Shown here: positions 1 through 5,587 of the stretch, piece by piece
How the letters are laid out: every line of letters begins with the position of its first letter
Numbering within the stretch: position 1 is the stretch's first letter
Origin: JBIICS01 sp044238735
GTDB lineage: Bacteria > Bacteroidota > Bacteroidia > UBA4408
Assembly (NCBI GenBank): GCA_044238735.1
Contig: JBIICS010000163.1
Location: 1 to 5,832 of the forward strand
Length of the DNA stretch: 5,832 nucleotides
Direction of reading: 5' to 3'
Notes under the pieces: generated by a model
The model's input: the letters and a program-made list of their open reading frames with translations, nothing else
Database searches by the model: none
What the model was told of the DNA's origin: nothing
Made by a program: the position numbers and the translations under genes

Positions 1-3
1 TAT

Positions 4-178
4 ATGAATTATGAATTATGAGTTATGAATTATGAGTTATGAGTTATGAGTTATGAATTATGAGTTATGAGTTATGAGTTATGAATTATGAGTTATGAAT
101 TATGAGTTATGAATTATGAGTTATGAATTATGAGTTATGAATTATGAGTTATGAGTTATGAATTATGAGTTATGAATT
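4..178. repeat. Tandem heptanucleotide array, 25 perfect copies of ATGARTT
   Basis: The array is 175 bases made of 25 uninterrupted 7-base units. Every unit is ATGAATT (11 copies) or ATGAGTT (14 copies), and no other position varies. Writing A or G for the variable base, the order is AAGAGGGAGGGAGAGAGAGAGGAGA. This shows a 28-base super-period in the left part and a 14-base (A,G) super-period in the middle, as expected from repeated duplication of multi-unit blocks. The + strand contains no C. Seven is not a multiple of three and the units bring stops into every frame, so the array does not code. It lies 20 bases beyond the stop of the phosphatase gene. Bases 1-3 (TAT) do not fit the repeat, so the left edge seems to be at base 4, but the window ends there. 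Bases 179-198 hold no convincing terminator hairpin. Function unknown. Confidence 0.97.
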
Positions 179-198
179 TTAAAACTTTCGTATTGAAA

Positions 199-1455
199 TT
201 AAAACTTAACCCCTAAAACCAGTATATCATCGATCTGATTTTCTTTTCGTTTCATCCAAAAATTTATTTCAGCAACCAGGTTTGCTTCTTGTTCATCAGG
301 AGTTAATAATGCAATTTGAGTAAAGAACTCTTTTAACCGTTTAGAGGTGTATTTTTTATTTTTTTCTCCTCCAAACTGATCCTGATAACCATCAGAGAAT
401 AAATAAAAACAATCGTTATCCATTATTTTAATTTCATGCACTATTAAGTCCTCTTCCACCATATAATTATGCCCAATGGATGAACGAACGGAATTAAATT
501 CTATAACTTCATGTTTTCTTATCAAAATCATTGGCCGGCCAACACCACAAAACTGCAATAATTTTGAATCGGTATTATATTTAATTAAGCCGCATTCCAT
601 TCCATCATGATTTTCCAATCTGAATACACGTTTAATAGACTCATCTACATATCTTAAAATATCTTTAACATTAGTATTGCCTTTATCTACTGCTTCATTT
701 AATTTTTGTGTACATAAAACGGATGTAATAGCCCCCGGTACTCCATGCCCGGTACAGTCGCCTGCTAAAATATAAACGTCATTTTGTATTTTATGATACC
801 AGTAAAAATCACCAGCCACAATATCTTTGGGCTGATAAAAAATAAATGCATCTAACTCTTTTTTAATTTCTTTTATATCGGGCAAAATGTTTTGAAGCAA
901 ACTTTTTGCATAAACAATGCTATCCGTTATTTCATTATTTTTATCAGCTAACTGCCTGGTTCTTTTTTCTACCAGCTGTGTAAGTTCTATCTCTTTATCT
1001 TTAAGTTGAGCTATAATTTGCTGATTTGTATCGTTAACCCGATCAAATAAAATAGTGAGTAAGTTTTTAAGGATATGATTATTTGAATAGATTAAGTTAA
1101 AAAACACATCAGCAGAAACACAAAGCAATTCGGTGTTTGTTTTACTTATAATTTCAACTAAAATTATTCCATCTGTAAGTAAAGATCTTTCGCCAAAAAT
1201 TCTACCCGAATGAAGAGAAACAATTTCTTTATCCTCATCGCAAATGGATATAATTCCTGAATACAAAAAGTAAAGGGTATGGTTAGTTTGATTTTTTTTT
1301 AATACAATCTCACCTGCATTATACTTAAGCTCATTAACCTGTATAATAAATTCATCAATTACCGAATCTTGAATGCCATTAAAAAATGGATTACTTTTAA
1401 AAAATTCTTTTATTTCTTGAATAGCAATCAAATTATTTCCAATGGGTAGATTCAA
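199..1455 (-). CDS. Cyclic-nucleotide-binding-like domain plus coiled coil plus SpoIIE/PP2C-type serine phosphatase
   Basis: Predicted cytoplasmic signalling phosphatase of 418 residues with no signal peptide or membrane segment. Residues about 18-135 resemble a CRP-type cyclic-nucleotide-binding fold, with a phosphate-cassette-like stretch at 86-101 (FGE at 87-89). The conserved arginine that normally contacts the cyclic phosphate is not visible there, so nucleotide binding is doubtful. Residues about 140-178 are a charged coiled coil, followed by the linker DSIVYAKSLLQNILP (178-192) common before Bacteroidota SpoIIE domains. The PP2C/SpoIIE domain spans about 193-418 with metal-binding acidic motifs GDFYWY (215-220), AGDCTGHGVPGA (231-242), SDGY (354-357) and DD (409-410), so it should be active. 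Such enzymes usually dephosphorylate STAS-type anti-sigma antagonists; the target here is unknown. The start is uncertain: no ATG precedes the domain, a stop lies directly before TTG at 1455, and a second TTG lies at 1431-1429. It overlaps gldD by up to 23 nt. Confidence 0.88.
   Translation of the reverse strand: MNLPIGNNLIAIQEIKEFFKSNPFFNGIQDSVIDEFIIQVNELKYNAGEIVLKKNQTNHTLYFLYSGIISICDEDKEIVSLHSGRIFGERSLLTDGIILVEIISKTNTELLCVSADVFFNLIYSNNHILKNLLTILFDRVNDTNQQIIAQLKDKEIELTQLVEKRTRQLADKNNEITDSIVYAKSLLQNILPDIKEIKKELDAFIFYQPKDIVAGDFYWYHKIQNDVYILAGDCTGHGVPGAITSVLCTQKLNEAVDKGNTNVKDILRYVDESIKRVFRLENHDGMECGLIKYNTDSKLLQFCGVGRPMILIRKHEVIEFNSVRSSIGHNYMVEEDLIVHEIKIMDNDCFYLFSDGYQDQFGGEKNKKYTSKRLKEFFTQIALLTPDEQEANLVAEINFWMKRKENQIDDILVLGVKF
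1429..1455 (-). other. gldD stop / phosphatase start junction with two candidate TTG starts
   Basis: Read on the minus strand, the phosphatase frame opens with TTG (1455-1453) directly after an in-frame TAA. Eight codons later comes another TTG (1431-1429), one base after the gldD stop TAA (1435-1433), with a GGAAA stretch a few bases upstream. No ATG or GTG is available before the cyclic-nucleotide-binding-like fold begins. Either start implies that ribosomes finishing gldD reinitiate on the phosphatase. The downstream TTG would avoid the 23-nt overlap and has slightly better spacing to a purine-rich stretch. The sequence alone does not settle the choice. Confidence 0.6.
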
Positions 1456-1999
1456 TTAGCTTAATAATGTCTGTTTTAATATAGTCAAGAACAGGTGCTA
1501 AAGAATCAATATTGGGTGTGTTAGAAAAATAAAGAGCTCCCCTTATAAAATGATGTGAACTATCGGTAAGAAAAAACTGACAATTAGAAGCCGCGTTCCC
1601 TCCTATTTCGTATAATATTCCATATACTTTACTTTCTCTTTTATTAAAGAGCTTTTCATTTATGTATTGGGCTTTACTGGTATGTTTATAAACTAGGCTT
1701 CTGGAATCTTCCGTTAAGGTTTTTAAATTACTGATTACCGGATTATAGCTGATATGAATGGTTGCGTTTAATTTGGGGTAAACAATATTAAACCAGCAAT
1801 TATTGTTAGAATGATGCTTTGTAAAAACTGAATTTTTTGAAACTTCGAAAGTAAACGGACAAGAAGATACAAAATTTTGATATTCTGATTTTGGTAAAGT
1901 AATTCTAAAATAACCTCTTGGTTTTGGGGTATTCACTTCATCAGTACTGCACGAAAACAGTAAAAGCGAAATAAATACTAGTATGTAGTTCTTATTCAT
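1433..1999 (-). CDS. gldD: Gliding motility lipoprotein GldD
   Basis: A 188-residue lipoprotein. A hydrophobic signal peptide (residues 4-16) ends in the lipobox LLFSC, giving Cys17 as the predicted lipidated residue after signal peptidase II cleavage. GldD family hallmarks are the PKPRGYFRI segment (26-33), the CWFNIVYPKLNATIHISY stretch (68-85), the SLVYKHTSKA region (101-110), the YGILYEIGGNAAS block (126-138), a DSSHHFIRGALYF segment (146-158) and a C-terminal amphipathic helix. In Flavobacterium johnsoniae, GldD is required for gliding and is linked to type IX secretion function; its biochemical role is not known. Homologues also occur in non-gliding Bacteroidota, so motility cannot be concluded. 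The ATG start overlaps the end of gldE by 8 nt, a standard coupled arrangement. Confidence 0.95.
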   Translation of the reverse strand: MNKNYILVFISLLLFSCSTDEVNTPKPRGYFRITLPKSEYQNFVSSCPFTFEVSKNSVFTKHHSNNNCWFNIVYPKLNATIHISYNPVISNLKTLTEDSRSLVYKHTSKAQYINEKLFNKRESKVYGILYEIGGNAASNCQFFLTDSSHHFIRGALYFSNTPNIDSLAPVLDYIKTDIIKLIESTHWK

Positions 2000-3338
2000 T
2001 TATTTCGCTGGGCTGATTAACTATAGTAACTTTAACACGTTTTATTTTTCGTTTATCGGCTGCTTCAACCAAAAATAGTAAGCTTCCAAAACTTAATTTT
2101 TCTCCTTTTTTAGGTATTCTTCCTTTGTGTTCTATTATAAAACCTGCTAAGGTTTCAGCCTCACCTTTGGCTTCTTCAATTTCTTTGTCTTCTATCGAAA
2201 TTATCTTAAACAAATCGTTGAGCGGAATTTTACCTTCAAAAACAAAATTAAAATCATCTAGTTTAGAGTACTTCAACTCATCTTCATCAAACTCATCATT
2301 TATATCGCCCAGTATTTCCTCTAAAATATCTTCCAAGGTAATAATTCCATACGATCCTCCATATTCATCAACCACGACAGCCATATGAGTTTTCTTGGTT
2401 TGAAATTCTTTTAAAAGGTCGTCAATTTTTTTGGTTTCCGGAACATATTGTGCCGGCCTGCTTAACTCCCACCATTTAAATTGATCGTCTTCTTCAATAT
2501 GTTTTAACAAATCTTTTATTACCAAAATCCCGGTTATATTATCAAAATTTTCTTCGTATACAGGTAAACGTGAAAATCCCGAATCTAAAATAGTTTGTAC
2601 AACTTTTTTAAATCCCCATTCTTTGTCTAATGCTACTACATCTATACGGGGAGTCATGGCTTGTTTAACGGTTGTGTTTCCAAAGCGGACTATACCTTTT
2701 AAAATTCGATGTTCGTTATCATGTTCTTTTCCCGGACCCGAAGTTAATTCCAGCGCCTGTTCCAAATCTTCAATAGAAATTTGATTAGAAGATGCTTTAA
2801 CATTTTTATCAATTAGTTTAGTTGAAAACATCATAAAAGAACTTATCGGATAAAATATTTTTCGAAGTACAGAAACCGGATAAGCCATTATAGCCGCTAC
2901 TTTTAGAGCATTGCGAGAAGCATAAATCTTAGGAACAACCTCGCCTGCTATAAGTAATAGAAACGTTACAACAATAACCTGAAAAAGAAAAGCGTATAAC
3001 TGACTATCAAAAGAAAATAATTTTTTAAGGAGTATGGATGAAAATAAAACGATGCCGATATTGGCAAAATTGATTGAAATAAGCAACGTTGCAATTAGCC
3101 TTTTGGTGTCTTTAATCAAATTAAGTATAATGTCATCCGACTTTGATTTTGATTTTCGGATAATATCCAGGTGAGAAGGTTCTAAAGAAAAAAGAGCAAC
3201 TTCAGCAGCTGAAATAAATGCTGCGCAAATTAATAAAACAATCATTCCGGTAATGCTAATCATTACTTGCGGAGAACTAAGTTCGTTAAGTTTTATGAGG
3301 AGTGTTATAACCGAAGGATAACTACCGGGGTCGTCCAA
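1992..3338 (-). CDS. gldE: GldE: CNNM (DUF21), CBS-pair, CorC/HlyC inner-membrane protein
   Basis: A 448-residue inner-membrane protein of the CorC/hemolysin-like group, called GldE when paired with GldD. The CNNM/DUF21 membrane domain covers residues about 26-205, with hydrophobic spans near 26-49, 85-105, 115-136 and 145-170 and the typical SAAEVALFSLEPS motif (43-55). A CBS pair follows: MTPRIDVVALD (228-238) through about 285, and about 293-350 containing MAVVVDEYGGSYGIITLEDI (319-338). A transporter-associated CorC_HlyC domain occupies about 358-440. Related proteins are associated with Mg2+/Co2+ handling; in F. johnsoniae extra GldE was reported to suppress gldB defects, but its mechanism is unknown. 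The start is TTG (3338-3336), supported by an in-frame stop two codons upstream and by the acidic DDPGSYP N-terminus ahead of the first membrane span. The next ATG is codon 26, at the edge of the membrane domain. It lies 16 nt after ssb. Confidence 0.95.
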   Translation of the reverse strand: MDDPGSYPSVITLLIKLNELSSPQVMISITGMIVLLICAAFISAAEVALFSLEPSHLDIIRKSKSKSDDIILNLIKDTKRLIATLLISINFANIGIVLFSSILLKKLFSFDSQLYAFLFQVIVVTFLLLIAGEVVPKIYASRNALKVAAIMAYPVSVLRKIFYPISSFMMFSTKLIDKNVKASSNQISIEDLEQALELTSGPGKEHDNEHRILKGIVRFGNTTVKQAMTPRIDVVALDKEWGFKKVVQTILDSGFSRLPVYEENFDNITGILVIKDLLKHIEEDDQFKWWELSRPAQYVPETKKIDDLLKEFQTKKTHMAVVVDEYGGSYGIITLEDILEEILGDINDEFDEDELKYSKLDDFNFVFEGKIPLNDLFKIISIEDKEIEEAKGEAETLAGFIIEHKGRIPKKGEKLSFGSLLFLVEAADKRKIKRVKVTIVNQPSEINE

Positions 3339-3354
3339 AATTTAAAAGTTTAAG

Positions 3355-3801
3355 TTAAAAAGGCAAATCACCACTGCCAGAAAATTCATTGAAATTATAA
3401 CCGCTATCTGATTGTCCCGGATTATGAGCAGTATTCCCTGATTCTTGCGATGGGTTACTTTGGTGATCTCTTCTTAATCCGAGTAAAGTTATGGTTTCGG
3501 CAACAATTTCGGTTGTTTGTTTTTTATTACCGTCTTTATCTTCCCATTGTCTGGTTCTTAATTTGCCTTCTATATAAACCTGATTCCCTTTTTTAATGTA
3601 CTTACCCACAATTTCAGCTAATCCTTTCCAAGCCACAATATTATGCCATTCGGTATGTTCTATACGAGTACCATCTTTATCGCGATGATTTTCTGTTGTA
3701 GCCAATCTAAATTTAGCCTTAACATTTCCACCTTCCAGATTTCTAACTTCAGGATCAGTGCCTACATTTCCTATTAAAATAACTTTATTAATACCTGCCA
3801 T
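3355..3801 (-). CDS. ssb: Single-stranded DNA-binding protein
   Basis: A 148-residue SSB that coats single-stranded DNA during replication, recombination and repair, normally as a homotetramer. The OB fold runs from residue 1 to about 110, starting MAGINKVILIGNVGTDPEVR, with the conserved TEWHNIVAW strand (50-58), the KGNQVYIEGKLRTRQW segment (71-86) and DNA-stacking tryptophans at positions 52 and 86. A glycine-, serine- and asparagine-rich linker (about 112-143) leads to the C-terminal tip GDLPF, which recruits partner enzymes in this family. The tip has one acidic residue where DDLPF or DDIPF is more usual, so it is less acidic than the standard form. The ATG start lies 26 nt after the rng stop. 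Length and composition are typical for the phylum. Confidence 0.98.
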   Translation of the reverse strand: MAGINKVILIGNVGTDPEVRNLEGGNVKAKFRLATTENHRDKDGTRIEHTEWHNIVAWKGLAEIVGKYIKKGNQVYIEGKLRTRQWEDKDGNKKQTTEIVAETITLLGLRRDHQSNPSQESGNTAHNPGQSDSGYNFNEFSGSGDLPF

Positions 3802-3812
3802 AATTACTATAC

Positions 3813-3820
3813 CAAATATA
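3813..3820 (-). promoter_or_regulatory. Possible Bacteroidota -7 promoter element upstream of ssb
   Basis: The minus-strand octamer TATATTTG matches the Bacteroidota -7 consensus TAnnTTTG exactly and lies in the 26-nt rng-ssb gap. It could provide an internal promoter for ssb-gldE-gldD-phosphatase independent of rng. Against this, no clear TTTG or TTG -33 box is found about 19-21 bases upstream, and the implied 5' leader before the ssb ATG would be only a few bases. A chance match in AT-rich DNA is quite possible. Confidence 0.3.
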
Positions 3821-3827
3821 ATAAAAA

Positions 3828-5390
3828 TTAGAATTTAATTTCCTCTTCCGTTTCTGTATTAAAAAATCGGTATTCCATATAGTGATAAGAAGTAAATGGA
3901 TTAACCTTTAAGTTTACTTTATATTTACTTGCCCACTTATTTTTTAGTTTGTTCCACCAAAATCCTTCATTTAAATGACTGGCCACAAAAGGATGGGTGT
4001 TTAAAACCAATTTTTTATGATTTAACTCTTCGGCGAGGTATTTAAGATCGTTTTCAATTTCATCAAGCAATAAAATAGATGCTTGAATCTCTCCGGTTCC
4101 GTTACAAACAATACATTTTTCGGCTGTAATCACGTTCATTTCCGGCCTAACTCTTTGGCGGGTAATTTGAACTAGTCCGAATTTACTTGGAGGTAAAATT
4201 TGATGCTTAGCACGATCATACTTCATTTCCTCTTTTAATTTTTTAAAGAGAATTTCCCTGTTTTCCGAATTATGCAAGTCAATAAAATCTACAACAATAA
4301 TCCCCCCCATGTCCCTTAAACGAAGTTGACGAGCAATTTCAATTGCGGCATCCATATTAACATCTAGGGCATTTTCTTCCTGGTTATTATCGGTTTTTGT
4401 TCTATTACCACTATTCACATCAAAAACATGTAGTGCTTCTGTATGATCAAGTATTAAATAAGCCCCATTTTTAAGTCCAATTTTACGACCAAAAAGGGCT
4501 TTAATTTGTTTTTCAACTCCAAAGTAATCAAAAATGGGTTGAGATCCTTTATAATGCTTAACAATATTGGCCTTTTCGGGAGCAATATTTCCTAAATATC
4601 GATATATTTCATCGTAAACGGTTTGCTCGTTAACATGAATGGTGTTAAAACTATCGTTTAATAAATCTCTTAAAATGGCCGAAGTTCTATCCAGTTCACC
4701 TAAAACACGGCTTGGAATTTCAGTAGTCTCTTTAAGATTTTTGTATAGTTCGTCCCACCGTTTTAATAAATCAGTTAAGTCGTTTTGAATTTCCTCAATA
4801 GACTTTCCCTCTGCAACTGTTCGGATAATAACACCGAAATTTTTGGGAACAATGGCCTCTACCGAGCGCTTTAACTTCTGACGCTCTTCAGAATTTCTAA
4901 TTTTTTGTGAAATGGAAATCTTATCAGAAAAGGGTACTAAAACTAAATATCTTCCAGCAATCGAAATTTCGGAAGAAATACGTGGTCCTTTTGCAGAAAT
5001 GGGTTCTTTGGCAACCTGCACAACTACTTCACTTACACCTTCTAACACGTCGGTAATTTTACCATCTTTTGGTATATCCTCCGCTTTATGAAAATTATTT
5101 AAAAGCGACTGATGCTGCTTTTGGTTTCTAACAAGTTTAGAATAATGTAACTGCGATTTAACCTGTGGACCCAAATCCAGGTAGTGCAAAAACGCGTCTT
5201 TTTCGTAACCTACGTCTACAAAGGCAGCGTTTAAACCGGGCATAATTTTTTTAATTCTACCCAAGTATATATCCCCAACAGCATAATGGCTACTACGTTC
5301 TTCTCGATGAAGTTCAACTAATCTTCTATCGTGAAGCAACGCAATTAAAACCTCAGTTGCTGTTGAATTAATGACTAATTCAATATTCAC
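3828..5390 (-). CDS. rng: Ribonuclease G-type endoribonuclease (RNase E/G family)
   Basis: A 520-residue single-strand-specific endoribonuclease acting in rRNA maturation and mRNA decay in the cytoplasm. An N-terminal S1 RNA-binding domain covers about 37-125 (VGDIYLGRIKKIMPGLNAAF at 38-57, then FLHYLDLG), with an insert rich in K and Q (about 78-108). The 5'-sensor/RNase H-like region includes RISSEISIAGRYLVLVP (137-153) and FGVIIRTVAEGKS (185-197). The catalytic DNase I-like part has the two metal-binding aspartates, D324 in FDVNSGN and D368 in IIVVDFIDL, 44 residues apart as in RNase E. The zinc-link CxxC is C426-C429 in EKCIVCNGTG. There is no long disordered degradosome scaffold, so RNase G fits better than RNase E. 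The GTG start is the only one possible: an in-frame TAA lies two codons upstream. Probably the first gene after the hairpin at 5423-5461. Confidence 0.96.
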   Translation of the reverse strand: MNIELVINSTATEVLIALLHDRRLVELHREERSSHYAVGDIYLGRIKKIMPGLNAAFVDVGYEKDAFLHYLDLGPQVKSQLHYSKLVRNQKQHQSLLNNFHKAEDIPKDGKITDVLEGVSEVVVQVAKEPISAKGPRISSEISIAGRYLVLVPFSDKISISQKIRNSEERQKLKRSVEAIVPKNFGVIIRTVAEGKSIEEIQNDLTDLLKRWDELYKNLKETTEIPSRVLGELDRTSAILRDLLNDSFNTIHVNEQTVYDEIYRYLGNIAPEKANIVKHYKGSQPIFDYFGVEKQIKALFGRKIGLKNGAYLILDHTEALHVFDVNSGNRTKTDNNQEENALDVNMDAAIEIARQLRLRDMGGIIVVDFIDLHNSENREILFKKLKEEMKYDRAKHQILPPSKFGLVQITRQRVRPEMNVITAEKCIVCNGTGEIQASILLLDEIENDLKYLAEELNHKKLVLNTHPFVASHLNEGFWWNKLKNKWASKYKVNLKVNPFTSYHYMEYRFFNTETEEEIKF

Positions 5391-5422
5391 AGCTTAAAAA
5401 ATTAATATTATTTAAATGAGAT

Positions 5423-5461
5423 AAAAATGCCAAAACCCGGTGGTTTTCACCGGGAGGCATT
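5423..5461 (-). terminator. Two-tier hairpin with T-runs between the basic-protein gene and rng
   Basis: An inner perfect 7-bp stem, CCCGGTG (5436-5442) with CACCGGG (5448-5454), closes a 5-base loop. An outer 6-bp stem, AATGCC (5426-5431) with GGCATT (5456-5461), encloses it, separated by an internal loop of four A on one side and one A on the other. Read on the minus strand, the inner stem is followed at once by TTTT and the outer stem runs into TTTTTA. Both tiers therefore look like an intrinsic terminator for transcripts from the TPR and basic-protein genes. On the + strand the stems are followed by A-runs, so it is directional. It may leak or be regulated, because rng lies downstream with no convincing promoter in between. 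Confidence 0.8.
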
Positions 5462-5483
5462 AAAAATCAATTATAGAAAAATA

Positions 5484-5576
5484 TTACTTTTTCTTTTTGT
5501 GACGATTCTTTCTTAGACGTTTTTTACGCTTATGAGTAGCGATTTTGTGACGTTTTCTTTTCTTTCCGCAAGGCAT
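5484..5576 (-). CDS. Tiny basic ribosomal-type protein (AURKAIP1/COX24, mS38-like)
   Basis: A 30-residue protein, MPCGKKRKRHKIATHKRKKR followed by ten more residues ending in KKKK. It has 12 Lys, 6 Arg and 3 His, so 21 of 30 residues are basic, with almost no hydrophobic residues. This matches the short Bacteroidota proteins annotated as AURKAIP1/COX24-domain, which resemble mitochondrial small-subunit protein mS38 and the actinobacterial bS22. The expected role is as an rRNA-bound extension of the small ribosomal subunit. It has an ATG start, with a purine-rich AAAGAAG directly upstream, and a TAA stop. It follows the TPR gene by 11 nt and is followed by the hairpin at 5423-5461. Its small size means it is often missed in annotation. 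The alternative of a generic nucleic-acid-binding peptide is less likely given the conserved PxGKKRKRHKxATHKRKKR pattern. Confidence 0.92.
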   Translation of the reverse strand: MPCGKKRKRHKIATHKRKKRLRKNRHKKKK

Positions 5577-5587
5577 ACTTCTTTAAT

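Noticed and set aside
4..178. CRISPR array
   Set aside because: The units are contiguous 7-mers with no spacers, and no cas genes are present.
4..178. Hairpin or cruciform formation by the heptamer array
   Set aside because: Apart from AATT there is no self-complementarity, because the + strand has no C and the units are all in one orientation.
179..198. Intrinsic terminator after the phosphatase gene
   Set aside because: Only a 4-bp AT-rich stem (TTTC with GAAA) can be drawn; it is too weak to be supported.
2125..2388. An 87-codon open frame on the + strand
   Set aside because: It lies entirely antisense to the CBS2/CorC region of gldE; its product is a low-complexity Ser/Ile/Lys string with no recognisable domain, as expected from a mirror frame of an AT-rich gene.
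3828..5390. RNase E rather than RNase G
   Set aside because: The protein ends about 90 residues after the CxxC zinc link and has no long scaffold region, so the short RNase G-type architecture fits better.
5391..5440. Promoter for rng downstream of the hairpin (TTTG, 20-base spacer, TAATATTA)
   Set aside because: The spacing suits a Bacteroidota promoter but the -7 box matches TAnnTTTG poorly, and the region is so AT-rich that partial matches are expected.
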